Part shown: piece after piece, positions 17,824 to 27,562 of the stretch
Numbering within the stretch: the first letter of the stretch is position 1
Layout of the letters: the number at the start of each line of letters is the position of its first letter
Source: Pseudomonadota bacterium
GTDB lineage: Bacteria; Pseudomonadota; Gammaproteobacteria; Pseudomonadales; Azotimanducaceae
Reading direction: 5' to 3'
DNA length: 64,000 nucleotides
Assembly (NCBI GenBank): GCA_027624035.1
Contig: JAQBUI010000016.1
Coordinates: 1-64,000 of the forward strand
The notes under the pieces: model-generated
The model's database searches: none
What the model was told of the DNA's origin: nothing
What the model saw: the letters and a program-made list of their open reading frames with translations, nothing else
Position numbers and translations under genes: made by a program

Positions 17824-18429
17824 ATGCGCGTTTGGCTAGCAATGATATTGGTTTCGGGCGTAGTGCTGCAGGCGGCCTGTACTACCAGCGTCGTCGTTGA
17901 GGGTACCTTGCCCACTCCACTGATCGAGAAACTACCCATCCACGTAGGTGTCTATTATTCTGACAGCTTCAAGAACTATGAGCACAAGGAAGTCCTGCAA
18001 GCGGCGGGAAACTATCGAATCGACTTCGGACGGCAGAATCTGGGATTCTTCAGAAATCTGGTTGAGGCGATCTTTGTACAGGTGACTGTCCTGGATTCAC
18101 CCCAGTTGAGCGATCAACAGAGGGAAATCATTGATGCCGTACTGGTTCCAGAGATTGTGGACTACCAGTTTCTGGTTCCAGAGATTTCGACACTATCGTT
18201 TTATGAGGCGTCCATTGAATATCGCCTGGTGTTGAATGACCCGGACGGGGCTGGCATCGGCGAATGGAAAGTTATAGGTTATGGTAAAGCGGAAGCTGCG
18301 ATGTTCGGGGCCGGAGAGGCGGTTGGCGAAGCGACGATGCAGGCCATCCGGGACGGTGGTGCCCGGATCGCCACAGAGGTTGCGCCAGAGATGGGAGAAA
18401 AGGTCGGTTTGGAGAAGACGAGCATTTAG
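17824..18429 (+). CDS. Lipoprotein of unknown function
   Basis: A 201-residue protein. The signal LAMILVSGVVLQAACTTS has lipobox-like QAAC, followed by a mature alpha/beta region (IHVGVYYSDSFKNYEH, YRIDFGRQNLGFFRNLVEAIF) and a C-terminal segment rich in Gly/Ala/Glu. The ATG at 17824 starts the signal; the frame is open further upstream only through a dispersed repeat. A second lipoprotein gene follows after 92 bases on the same strand, suggesting a pair. No family name can be given. Confidence 0.7.
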   Translation: MRVWLAMILVSGVVLQAACTTSVVVEGTLPTPLIEKLPIHVGVYYSDSFKNYEHKEVLQAAGNYRIDFGRQNLGFFRNLVEAIFVQVTVLDSPQLSDQQREIIDAVLVPEIVDYQFLVPEISTLSFYEASIEYRLVLNDPDGAGIGEWKVIGYGKAEAAMFGAGEAVGEATMQAIRDGGARIATEVAPEMGEKVGLEKTSI

Positions 18430-18521
18430 CGAGCCGCAACCGGAGTCAAAAGCCACCGAGTTGAGTAAGAAGGGTAGAAGGCAGGCAAATTGAAGGTATC
18501 GCTGCGGCAAGGAGAAGCACA

Positions 18522-19175
18522 GTGAGGTATCTGATAGTTGTGACATTGACGACGATGGCCCTGACGGGTTGCGTATCGTCACGAATTGAGCAATCAAGAG
18601 AGCACACCACAGGCATCGAGTCCGGTGAGGCGATGGTGATTCTGGGTCGAGCCAGCTACAACGACAAAGAAACCAAGGAAAGCTTTACGGATTGCATCGT
18701 TAACGAACTGACGGCAGGACCCAACCCGATCCGGCTGATTCCCCAGGATGAATTCAAAGACAGCATGTATCCGTGGTTTGAGCCACGGACGGCGCCGGGG
18801 TCCGCGGACGATCTGGCTGAGCTGTTCAGCAATCCGGGCGTACGTGAACAGATCGATGGCGCACGGGTGCGTTATCTTGCGTGGATTGATGGTGACACCG
18901 TTACCACGGACAAAGGCGGATCGATGAGTTGTACGATTTCGACCTTTGGTGGTGGCTGTTTCGGCATGAGCTACTGGGAACAGGATGCATCCTATGAAGC
19001 TGCCATCTGGGACGTGCAGAATCTGACTTCAGCGGGGCAGATTTCTGCGGATGCCTCCGGAACCTCATACATCGCCGGGCTCGTGATCCCGATTCCCATC
19101 ATTGCGCGCCCGGGTAATGCTGCGTGCAAGGGGCTGGCGAGTCAGTTGAGGGAGTTCATTGTTGACGAGATCTGA
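18522..19175 (+). CDS. Lipoprotein of unknown function
   Basis: A 217-residue protein starting at GTG with a strong AAGGAG eight bases upstream. The signal peptide ends in the lipobox LTGC (residues 14-17). The mature protein has an alpha/beta N-half with a polar DCIVNEL segment and a C-half containing two Cys in SCTISTFGGGCFG that could form a disulfide. I recognise no domain. It follows another lipoprotein gene on the same strand and converges with the TPR/TonB-C-like genes. Confidence 0.72.
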   Translation: MRYLIVVTLTTMALTGCVSSRIEQSREHTTGIESGEAMVILGRASYNDKETKESFTDCIVNELTAGPNPIRLIPQDEFKDSMYPWFEPRTAPGSADDLAELFSNPGVREQIDGARVRYLAWIDGDTVTTDKGGSMSCTISTFGGGCFGMSYWEQDASYEAAIWDVQNLTSAGQISADASGTSYIAGLVIPIPIIARPGNAACKGLASQLREFIVDEI

Positions 19176-19227
19176 GTCACAGAACTGAGTGGCGGTCGTT
19201 TGATTTGACCATTCGAAGAACAGTTCG

Positions 19228-20622
19228 TCAGTACTGAGAGCCACTTTGACGAGAATCTGGTTCCACGGTACGTCGGGCGACCCTGAAGGATTGATGCAGG
19301 AACAGATTCTCGGTGTCAACGAACTCACCCGCCACGATTCGTGGTCGGAACTGAACGTTGTAGAGTTGTGAACGTAGCAGGCGCAGTTGCTCGTTGGGTA
19401 CGTTCTTGTTGATCAGTTCGATATTCGCTACCCGCCCATTGGCCCTGACGGTATATTCTGCGTCAATGAACAACTCGACGTCCGGGGACACCACCCCATC
19501 AGGCAATCGGGACAGGTAGTAGACTCTCGGCAGCGGTTCCAGCCGGACCGGAGTGCCGAAGTATTCTGCCTTCAGGCTCTGATATTCATCGTCCTCATCC
19601 AGAATCCTCCAGGCCTTGAGGTAGAGGGGCGCAGCCCGTTCATCGCCGGTGAGGTTGTAAAGATCAGCCAGACCCACCATGGATCTGATGCGTTCGGGCA
19701 GGTCGGTGCTGGGGTTGGCCTCGATCACGCGGAGCGCCCTTTCGAGTGCCTCCTCTGCTCTGCGGGTTCCGACACGCTGGATGTATCGCATTCGTGCCAG
19801 CCCCTGCAACGGTTCCACCAGCCTGAGGTCATCGGGGCCATAGGTTGTTTCAACGATCTTGATGGCACGCTCGAATTGATCCCGCGCATGGCGAAACAAC
19901 AGTTCGCGTTCGGCGCGGTATTGGCCATCGCTCCCGATCGGCGCACGATTACCTCGATTGGTAAAGTAGTGTCCCAGCCTGACCAGAACAGGAATAAGCT
20001 CCTCACTGTCGGCGCCGTAGGCCTGCTCGCTGACCCGTAGAGTAAAGAATTGCTGGGTGTCGGCGTCCTTGATGTTGCCCTTGCGATAGTTGATCTGAAA
20101 CAGCTGTTGAATGACCGGCAGTTGTTCCCGGGTATAGACGCCGTGTTGTCGGTGCTTGATATTCTGTGCCCGCAACAGCGATTCTTCTGCATCATCCAGG
20201 CGATTCAGATTCATCAGTGCCAGCGCTCGAGTCATCAGGGTGTTGAACAGTTCATCACTGAATGGTGGTGCATTTGAGTCCATCAGGACAATGGACTTGT
20301 CCAGCGCATCAATGGCGTTGTCATAGTACTCGCCATGGATCAGCAGGACGCCCAGGTTTGACATGAGCTTGCTGAATGCCATCGGGTTGTCCGTTTCCAG
20401 CGCCTGGTTCGCGCTGATCAGGTCTTCGGCGATGACAATGGCATCTTCAAGCGATTCATCGGCCAGCAGGGCCTGGGCCTGTGCCAGCTTCGCCAGCACG
20501 TGATCCGGCGCATCAATCTCGTTCGCGTAATAGTCAAGTACGTCTGCACGAAGTCCGCCTGATGTGGCCAGAAGCCAGGCCAGGACGAAGGCAATTGGAA
20601 AACTGAGCTGGAACGGCTTCAT
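19228..20622 (-). CDS. Secreted TPR protein with TonB-C-like end
   Basis: A 464-residue protein with a signal peptide (FPIAFVLAWLLATSGGLRA). A helical TPR-like body covers about residues 35-350, with pairs such as NALDKSIVLMD-type repeats (AIDALDKSIVLMDS, DAEESLLRAQNIKH). A C-terminal beta region (VELFIDAEYTVRANGRVANI ... VQFRPRIVAGEF) resembles the TonB C-terminal/energy-transducer fold, but there is no N-terminal membrane anchor. Its start overlaps the stop of a similar gene by four bases, so the two are co-expressed and probably arose by duplication. Exact role unknown. Confidence 0.72.
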   Translation of the reverse strand: MKPFQLSFPIAFVLAWLLATSGGLRADVLDYYANEIDAPDHVLAKLAQAQALLADESLEDAIVIAEDLISANQALETDNPMAFSKLMSNLGVLLIHGEYYDNAIDALDKSIVLMDSNAPPFSDELFNTLMTRALALMNLNRLDDAEESLLRAQNIKHRQHGVYTREQLPVIQQLFQINYRKGNIKDADTQQFFTLRVSEQAYGADSEELIPVLVRLGHYFTNRGNRAPIGSDGQYRAERELLFRHARDQFERAIKIVETTYGPDDLRLVEPLQGLARMRYIQRVGTRRAEEALERALRVIEANPSTDLPERIRSMVGLADLYNLTGDERAAPLYLKAWRILDEDDEYQSLKAEYFGTPVRLEPLPRVYYLSRLPDGVVSPDVELFIDAEYTVRANGRVANIELINKNVPNEQLRLLRSQLYNVQFRPRIVAGEFVDTENLFLHQSFRVARRTVEPDSRQSGSQY

Positions 20623-21953
20623 TCAGGGAGGACCGGGGGCATTGGAAAGGATTGGGTCACAGTCACATTCTCAATCCGAACTGGAATTCCCTGCTCCAGC
20701 CCGGGACGATAGCGGGCATTGTCGATCACGTCGCGCATCAGTTTTTCGACCTTTGTCGGCGCATTGCTTTCAACGATCACGGCCTCGGTCAGGCGACCAT
20801 CGGTTTCGACAGTGAATGACATCGTGATTTCCATCTTTGATATTTCATCGGCGGACCTTTCCCTTATCGGTATCAGGGTTCGAAGTTGCTCAGTGTAAAA
20901 CTGAAAAGGTCGGCCGACCACTGAGTAGATCTTGTCGGATTCACTGGGCCCTCCCATGGTGTCCATGATTCGTACGTTGTAGTCGTTGTCGCCGAGCGGC
21001 ACCCGAAACTGCTGGGGCGGTTGATAGTCAGCAGACAGGCTTTCATCTCGAGTCATTCGGGTCAATCCGCTTGAACGTGGTGCATCGTTCACCTTATACA
21101 TGGTCAAGAGGCTCTGTCTGCTGCGGTCGAGCACCCGGGACATGGCAATGGGCTGGGGAGGGCGCGTCATGTCGTCCTCGATCATCGAATAGTATTGTGC
21201 CGCTTCCTCCGGTTTTCTCGATACGATGAACGCGTCGCCAAGTGCCAGATACGCACTGTGGCGGAGGTCGGCTGGCAAATCCGGGTTCGCTTCGACGATG
21301 GCCAGGGCATCCTGCAGTGGCTTTTCGCTACAGCAGATCCCCTGTAGACGTCGTGCATCGGCTGCCAGCAGGTGTCCCTCAATGCGACGCGGATCTGTCG
21401 CGGGGCTGTCGAGTGCTTCCAGAGTCGCCGTGACGTGGCGAAGTGCCCGGCTATACTGCCCGGAGTCAATATACCATCGCACCAGACGCCAATCCGAGGG
21501 CAACAGTTCCGGGCTGCCCTGGCCGTATTGACGTTCACTGATGTAGTGGGCAAGTTGCTGTTGTGTGTCCGCGGCCATCGGGTCGCGGTTGACCAGTGCC
21601 ATTTCTGTGAGTTGGTCAATGACTTCGAGCTGGGTGAGCGTGTAGACACCTTCGTTTCTGCGCAGCACATGCAGTGCCTGCTCGAATGCATCGTTGGCTT
21701 CGACAGGATTCCCGAGCCCTCGCAGGCTTCTTCCCTTGCCCATCAGCGGGGCAAAAAGTTCGCGTTCGAAACCCGTGCCAGCATGATTGATTAACGCCTC
21801 GGCCTCCTCATAGGCCGCCAGGGCCTTGTCATACTGCTGCTGTCGTTCGAACGCTCCGGCAGCGGCCAGCAGTTCATCGGTCTCCGGGGTCGCGACGACG
21901 CCCGTCACCCAGAAGGTCAATGCGATCAAGCTGATGAGCTGACAAATGTGCAT
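20619..21953 (-). CDS. Secreted TPR protein with TonB-C-like end
   Basis: A 444-residue protein related in layout to the downstream gene. The signal peptide is LISLIALTFWVTGVVA, followed by helical TPR-like repeats (ALAAYEEAEALINHAG, ANDAFEQALHVLRR). The C-terminus ITMSFTVETDGRLTEAVIVE ... ARYRPGLEQGIPV matches the TonB C-terminal pattern. The start is placed at the ATG that opens the signal peptide; another ATG lies 12 codons upstream and neither has a clear ribosome site. TonB-C domains usually bind outer-membrane receptors or peptidoglycan, and which applies here is not visible. Confidence 0.72.
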   Translation of the reverse strand: MHICQLISLIALTFWVTGVVATPETDELLAAAGAFERQQQYDKALAAYEEAEALINHAGTGFERELFAPLMGKGRSLRGLGNPVEANDAFEQALHVLRRNEGVYTLTQLEVIDQLTEMALVNRDPMAADTQQQLAHYISERQYGQGSPELLPSDWRLVRWYIDSGQYSRALRHVTATLEALDSPATDPRRIEGHLLAADARRLQGICCSEKPLQDALAIVEANPDLPADLRHSAYLALGDAFIVSRKPEEAAQYYSMIEDDMTRPPQPIAMSRVLDRSRQSLLTMYKVNDAPRSSGLTRMTRDESLSADYQPPQQFRVPLGDNDYNVRIMDTMGGPSESDKIYSVVGRPFQFYTEQLRTLIPIRERSADEISKMEITMSFTVETDGRLTEAVIVESNAPTKVEKLMRDVIDNARYRPGLEQGIPVRIENVTVTQSFPMPPVLPE

Positions 21954-22211
21954 AATGGTATTGACACCGGATCGGCTTGATTGATCCATTGTAGTGTACG
22001 GCGTTTTGGCTTGTCTGCCTCAGTGTATTCGATCTGGCTGTAATGGCATGAAACGCTATGGGGCGTCAGCTGTCCAATCATTCAGCGACCGTTCATTCTG
22101 CATTGGTTCAAATGGGCAGATGTGATTCGGAACAGTCGCCGAATGATCAGAGCCCCATGAAGGCAACAGGGTTGACTCACTGCAACATCAGCGAGGAACA
22201 GGCGAAACAAC

Positions 22212-23672
22212 ATGAGCAGATTCAGAGCGACGGGATGTTGGTGGATTTTCATGCTGGGCATCGTGATATCTGCCCCGCTGCTGGCCATGTCTGAGAAGGA
22301 AGAGATCGAACTCGGGCGCCAGGAGCACAAGAAGATCGTCGCCCAGTACGGCGTCTATCGGGATCAGGATCTCCAGACCTATGTGACGAAGGTGGGCGAG
22401 CGGGTGGCGAAGCTAAGCAGTCGTCCTGATCTGGAATATCATTTCACCATCCTCGACAGCGATGAAATCAACGCATTCGCCTTACCGGGAGGCTTTATCT
22501 ATGTCACCCGGGGCATATTGACCCACATGAACTCCGAATCCGAACTGGCAGCCGTCCTTGGCCACGAGATTGCTCATGTCACACAAAAGCACGCGTTGTC
22601 CCGGCAAAACCGGGGCAAGGCACTGGATGTTCTGAACACTGTCGCCACTGCCGTGGCGGGCTACCAGCTTGGTCAGGTGGCTGCATCAGGGATGTCTGAA
22701 CTCGGTGGTCTTTTTGGCGGCGTCCTGCTGACCGGCTACAGCCGGGAGTTTGAACTTGAAGCCGATGAGGTCGGCGCCCAATACATGGCGGCTGCCGGAT
22801 ATAACCCGGAGGCGATGCTGGACACGATTGAGATCCTCAAGGCAAAGGACCGAATCGAGATCCAGCAGGCACGGCTGGAGAATCGCGAACCCAGGGTATA
22901 CCACGGGTTTCTGTCGACCCACCCGGATCACGACACGCGCTATAAACAGGCCATCCTGGCGTCATCCAAACTGGTTCGCGATCAGGAGGAGTTCATTGAG
23001 GAAGATGAATTCCTGGAGAAACTGAACGGTATGGCCTACGGCAGCAGCAAGAAGGTCGGGGTTGTCAGAAAGTACAACTTCTATCACGCGAAGCTTGGTA
23101 TCAAGCTGCGCTTCCCGGACAACTGGCGATTGGAGCCCGCTCGACAGGGGGTGTTGTTGTTCTCACAGCCCGGCGATGCGGCATTTCTCATCACCACGGG
23201 CCGGATGTACAAGGATGCGACGCCGGAACACTATGCCCGTGATTTCAAGGCGCTGGATATCCGCGAGGCGCGGACCATCACCGTGGCCGGAATGCCAGCC
23301 TATCTCGGCATCGCGAACCGGGCTGACTCCATCTACGGGCCCAGACCGACCCGGTTTGCGATCATCTTCGACAACAAGCGACGGGTTGTCTATGAGTTAT
23401 ATGGTGTCGGTAAACATGACCTGCACAATATCGCCAACGATCAGGCCTTCATCGCGACGATTTTCAGCTTTGACCGCATGGATCGGGATGATTTCAAGAT
23501 CGCCCGGGAGCCCTCTATTCAGGTGGTCCGGGCCGAACCAGGGACAACCATGGAGGACCTGGCATCCAAATCACCCATCACAAACTACGCACTCGACAAG
23601 CTCCGAGTCATGAATGGCCTGTATCCCGACGGCGAGCCGGAACCGGGCCAGTTGATCAAGGTCGTGGATTGA
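22212..23672 (+). CDS. Periplasmic M48 family zinc metalloprotease
   Basis: A 486-residue protein with a signal peptide (FMLGIVISAPLLAMS). The M48 domain has the zinc site HEIAHVTQKHA (HExxH near residue 118) and the third ligand in FELEADEVGAQYM. NAFALPGGFIYVTRGI just upstream is typical of the BepA/LoiP/Oma1 group. The family processes or chaperones outer-membrane and periplasmic proteins. A long C-terminal region with a second alpha/beta unit (VRKYNFYHAKLGIKLRFPDN) follows and does not look TPR-like as in BepA. The gene stands alone and is divergent from the TPR/TonB-C pair. Confidence 0.9.
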   Translation: MSRFRATGCWWIFMLGIVISAPLLAMSEKEEIELGRQEHKKIVAQYGVYRDQDLQTYVTKVGERVAKLSSRPDLEYHFTILDSDEINAFALPGGFIYVTRGILTHMNSESELAAVLGHEIAHVTQKHALSRQNRGKALDVLNTVATAVAGYQLGQVAASGMSELGGLFGGVLLTGYSREFELEADEVGAQYMAAAGYNPEAMLDTIEILKAKDRIEIQQARLENREPRVYHGFLSTHPDHDTRYKQAILASSKLVRDQEEFIEEDEFLEKLNGMAYGSSKKVGVVRKYNFYHAKLGIKLRFPDNWRLEPARQGVLLFSQPGDAAFLITTGRMYKDATPEHYARDFKALDIREARTITVAGMPAYLGIANRADSIYGPRPTRFAIIFDNKRRVVYELYGVGKHDLHNIANDQAFIATIFSFDRMDRDDFKIAREPSIQVVRAEPGTTMEDLASKSPITNYALDKLRVMNGLYPDGEPEPGQLIKVVD

Positions 23673-23727
23673 CAGACAGGAGGGATCGGGACCAGGTGCC
23701 AGCACCACGAACCCAAATGACCCCATG

Positions 23728-25080
23728 TCAGGTCAGTACCAACGAACAGACGGTCGCGCCGCTGAAGACGAACTGCAATCTCGCAGCCTTGACCTTGTTC
23801 AGTGTACCGGCGTCTTTCCATTGCACCTCGGCATCCGTAACCGATGCGGTCAACGCCTCGCTCTCGTCGATCATCTGCATGCGGGTATCCAGCAAGCGTA
23901 CGGTCAGGCTGCCACCGACGTCGATATCAGCGGATATCTTGAGCGAGCTTGCGCCGTCTAACGGCGGCGATATGGTCACGCGGGCAGGCTCAACCGTACT
24001 CGACGCCTTGTAGCCGGCGAAGCCGTCGGGCCGAAGGGTCGCCATGGCCAGAAAGCCCAGTCGCCACTTGAAATGGAAACCGTCACTGGCCCCATAGTAC
24101 AGGCGAATCTCATCATCCAGGAATACCGGGTTGGCGGCTGCGTAAGCACAGCCCCAATCATAATGCCCGTAGTCACCGTCATTGCCGATCAAAGGCGTTC
24201 CGGGCAATACGCGATGCCAGGTCTTTGTATCCGGGCTCCAGGTCAACTCTGTCCAGACCCGATCCTGCTTCTGGTCATGCACCGCCACCAGCCCCAGATA
24301 GATGCCACCGTGGTTGAAGACCGGCATGGAATAAAGTTGTTGATTCGAGTCATGCCCTTCCAATACGTTCTCGGTTTTCGCCCAGGTGATGAAATCGTCG
24401 CTTTCGGTCCGGGCAACCAGGCGAACGTACTCATCATCGGCCTGTCGCCACTGCCGCGTGATACCGACGTATTTGCCTAATGTTGGCGCCCAGAAAGCAT
24501 TGTTGTGTGTGTCTCCGGCACTGTTTGCGTCAGGACACTCGATCGCCGGGTTCCAGTGGATGCCATCGGCCGAAAATGCCACCGAGAGTATCTTGTCTTT
24601 CAGGATGGCCTTGTAGCGACGCTCCGGGTCCGGGTCCCGCAGGTCTTTGAAGATGCCCGCCCCGTGAGGTCCGCCCCAGTCCTTGTGGACGCCGCCACCG
24701 CGCCAGATAATGTTGTTCGCCTTGCTGCCATCGTAATCCACGAGGCCAAGTTCGGGCTTGTCCCATTCAATGCCATCCTTCGAGGTGGCATAGCAGATCC
24801 CCATTTCCTGAGGATGCTTGCCGTAGGTTCTTTCCTTGCGTTGCTGCATGGTCATACCGACCGTCGTCTGGGAAACGATGAACGGGCTGTACCAGCACTT
24901 GTACAGCTGGTCTTGTTCGTCATAGATGATGTTGGCGTACAGATTGTCGAAGCGGCGTTCCCACGGTTTGTCTTCGCCAAACAGCGGGTTGGCGTGGTGC
25001 TTTGTCACCGTGCCAAGGGTCAGTTCAGCGTTTTCAACTGCTTCGATGAGTCTCTCGTCGAGCAACAGATGACGATTCAT
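23728..25080 (-). CDS. GH32/GH43-like five-bladed propeller protein
   Basis: A 450-residue cytoplasmic protein without a signal. The sequence shows repeated beta blades with acidic and aromatic motifs (WERRFDNLYANIIYDEQDQL, GICYATSKDGIEWDKPELG, NNAFWAPTLGKYVGI, DEIRLYYGASDG), as in GH32/43/62/68 propellers. A C-terminal beta domain may be a sandwich. Catalytic Asp/Glu cannot be assigned with confidence, so it could be a hydrolase or a non-catalytic binder. It is not in a sugar-utilisation cluster: an M48 protease gene converges on it and an ABC exporter diverges. Confidence 0.65.
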   Translation of the reverse strand: MNRHLLLDERLIEAVENAELTLGTVTKHHANPLFGEDKPWERRFDNLYANIIYDEQDQLYKCWYSPFIVSQTTVGMTMQQRKERTYGKHPQEMGICYATSKDGIEWDKPELGLVDYDGSKANNIIWRGGGVHKDWGGPHGAGIFKDLRDPDPERRYKAILKDKILSVAFSADGIHWNPAIECPDANSAGDTHNNAFWAPTLGKYVGITRQWRQADDEYVRLVARTESDDFITWAKTENVLEGHDSNQQLYSMPVFNHGGIYLGLVAVHDQKQDRVWTELTWSPDTKTWHRVLPGTPLIGNDGDYGHYDWGCAYAAANPVFLDDEIRLYYGASDGFHFKWRLGFLAMATLRPDGFAGYKASSTVEPARVTISPPLDGASSLKISADIDVGGSLTVRLLDTRMQMIDESEALTASVTDAEVQWKDAGTLNKVKAARLQFVFSGATVCSLVLT

Positions 25081-25552
25081 AACGATTCCTTAAACGTTTC
25101 TTGTGCCCGGTCGGTCTCCGGATCATTGGGGCATATGGCGAGGTCACAGACACGTTTTCCGCCAGCGTCCCTCTGTCCATTGGGTTATCCTGATGTCACG
25201 ACGGCGGCGCGCCCTGAATCGTGAATGCCGAGCATGGGATATTGCCTTCGCTTCGACCGCACGCGTCCGATACCGTGAGCTCATGTCCCTATGCTGACCT
25301 GCCCTTGCTTGTCCCGGACAAGCATAACCGGGAGTGCCCCGGCTGGGAACAAGGCAAGGGTGGCGTCATCTTCAGGGTAGCCTGATAGCATCCAAAGCGG
25401 ATCGTCCGGGTGGTGCGGAGCTCGTCCAGCATTGAAGCGGTGCATCTTCCTCCTCGCTGCTGAGTCATGTGTCGGTAGCCGAATCTGTCTCCTTTACCTG
25501 CTGGCTATGTTATGGTCCGGCGCGGCAAGAGTGCTACTTTTGAGGAAACCCG
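25081..25552. other. Divergent intergenic region with long imperfect inverted repeat
   Basis: The only clear structure is an imperfect stem formed by 25302-25317 (CCCTTGCTTGTCCCGG) and 25339-25360 (CCGGCTGGGAACAAGGCAAG then GG). It is G+C-rich and has no T-tract, so it is not an obvious terminator. Promoters for both flanking genes must lie here; none is clear. No convincing short gene is seen. Confidence 0.5.
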
Positions 25553-27562
25553 GTGAGTGAAATCAGTCGACAGCCGTCGTCCTACTCCTATCGGTTGCAC
25601 AAAACCAGTGACGAGGAAAGCCTGACCCCGAAGGCATTTGTGAGGTTATTCCTTCGCACCTGGCCGTACCTCAAGCCACAATGGAAACACCTTCTGGTCT
25701 GGAGCTCAGCCCGGTTCCTGATCGAAATCATCTGGGTGTTTGCCGCACTGGTCGCGTTCGACCTGTTCAACAACAAGGTGCTGGTGGGTGAAAAGCTGGA
25801 GTCGTCCCAGGTGACCTTGCTGTTTCTTGATGACAGTTACCGGTCGTACGTCCCTGATCAGACTAACGAAACGGTTGAACAGGAGCAGGGCGAAGCACCC
25901 ATGCTGACCAGGGTGCAGCGGGCCGAAGTGCGAGATCGGCTGCTGATATTGTTCGGCATCGCGGGTGTGTTCATTTTCATGCTATCGCCGGCCATTGATT
26001 ACTACCGCACCTGGATATTGCAGCGAGTCAACCAGTTCCTGCGGGTCACCATGGTGGAGCGGGCAGAACACCTGTCGCTGCGCTATCACAGTAACGCCAG
26101 GACGGGAGACGCAATCTATCGGCTGTATCAGGACAGTGCGATGATCACCAGCGTCATTGAACGTATTCTGCTGGAACCCCTGGTTGCAATTGGCCAGGTC
26201 TTTTTCAGCTTTTTCGTGCTGTGCCTGTTCAGCCCTGTGCTTGGGCTCATGTTCATCGGCGGCATCATTCCGATGGTGTGGCTGATCGTATGGTATACGC
26301 CGCGCCTGCAGATTCGCTCGCGCCGTGCAAGAACGACAAACAGCGATCTGACGTCCAGGATCCAGGAAGGCTTCGCAGCCATCCGGATCATCAAGGCCAA
26401 TCGCGCTGACCCGATACTCAGACAGCGCTTCAATCAGGATTCACGAACCGCGCTGGATGCAGCATTCTATTTGCGCGTTGAGTCTATCCTGATGCGTATG
26501 CTGCTGATGTTGCTTGTGGGTCTCATGATGATTGCGACCCAGTATCTGACAGCAGGCTGGACCATGGCGGAAGATCCCACTTTTCTCGCGGGTTCGGTGG
26601 CACTGGTCGGCTTCACGATCTGGAACTTTGGTGCGTTCCAGGCGGTGCAGAGTCGAACTTCAGAGTTCCTGCTGAACGGTATGGATCTGGTTCGGATATG
26701 GACCGTGTTGCAGGACATGTCCGTGGGACTGGATCGATCTTTCTTCCTCCTGGATCTGGAACCGGATGTGGTTGATGACGAGGATGCTGTCCCGATTCCC
26801 GAGCCAATTTTGAAGATCACCTACACGGACGTGACCTTTGGCTACGATCCTGACCGGCCAATACTCAAGGGCATCAACCTTGCGGCCGATGTGGGAACCA
26901 TTACCGCCATCGTTGGTACGACCGGGTCCGGCAAGTCCACATTAATGAGTCTCCTGCTGCGGTTGTACGATCCTGATTCCGGATCAATCGCCATCAATGG
27001 CATTGATCTGACCCACCTGCAGATTGACAGTTTGCGTGCTGGTGTCGCCATCGCGCTGCAACAGAACACGCTGTTCGCGACCTCGGTGGCAGACAATATC
27101 GCCTATGCGACCGCAGATGTGGACCGAGCAGCTATTGAAGCGGCAGCACGCGTTGCCTGCGCGGATGAATTCATCCGCACTATGGCGCAGGGCTACGATA
27201 CGGAACTCGGTGAACGGGGAGGCAAGCTGTCAACAGGGCAGCGACAGCGTCTCTCGATCGCGCGTGCGGTGGTACGCGATACGCCCATCCTGATCCTGGA
27301 TGAGCCGACGGCATCCCTGGACGCGGAGACAGAGCATCGGGTGCTTGCCAATCTGGCCGAGTGGGGCCGTCAACGCATTGTATTCGTGATCACCCATCGT
27401 CTGTCCACCATACGCAATGCCGATCAGATCGCGTTTCTGGAGGATGGTGAAATCGTAGAACTGGGCAACCACGAGACCTTGATGGCAATATCGGACGGCA
27501 GATACCGACGCTTCGTGTCAGCCGAGGTCGAAGTCACTTCGGCATCGGAGTCAGTTCAATGA
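25553..27562 (+). CDS. ABC exporter half-transporter, first subunit
   Basis: A 669-residue protein with an N-terminal transmembrane domain (helices around residues 55, 145, 215 and 310) and a C-terminal ATPase. The ATPase has Walker A GTTGSGKST near 455, Q-loop ALQQNT, signature LSTGQRQR, Walker B ILILDEPTASLD and H-loop ITHRLST. An insertion between the first two helices (about 85-130) is acidic. All catalytic motifs are intact. The GTG start has GAGG upstream. The gene overlaps the second subunit by four bases, so they should form a heterodimer exporting a lipid, drug or peptide that cannot be named. Confidence 0.92.
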   Translation: MSEISRQPSSYSYRLHKTSDEESLTPKAFVRLFLRTWPYLKPQWKHLLVWSSARFLIEIIWVFAALVAFDLFNNKVLVGEKLESSQVTLLFLDDSYRSYVPDQTNETVEQEQGEAPMLTRVQRAEVRDRLLILFGIAGVFIFMLSPAIDYYRTWILQRVNQFLRVTMVERAEHLSLRYHSNARTGDAIYRLYQDSAMITSVIERILLEPLVAIGQVFFSFFVLCLFSPVLGLMFIGGIIPMVWLIVWYTPRLQIRSRRARTTNSDLTSRIQEGFAAIRIIKANRADPILRQRFNQDSRTALDAAFYLRVESILMRMLLMLLVGLMMIATQYLTAGWTMAEDPTFLAGSVALVGFTIWNFGAFQAVQSRTSEFLLNGMDLVRIWTVLQDMSVGLDRSFFLLDLEPDVVDDEDAVPIPEPILKITYTDVTFGYDPDRPILKGINLAADVGTITAIVGTTGSGKSTLMSLLLRLYDPDSGSIAINGIDLTHLQIDSLRAGVAIALQQNTLFATSVADNIAYATADVDRAAIEAAARVACADEFIRTMAQGYDTELGERGGKLSTGQRQRLSIARAVVRDTPILILDEPTASLDAETEHRVLANLAEWGRQRIVFVITHRLSTIRNADQIAFLEDGEIVELGNHETLMAISDGRYRRFVSAEVEVTSASESVQ

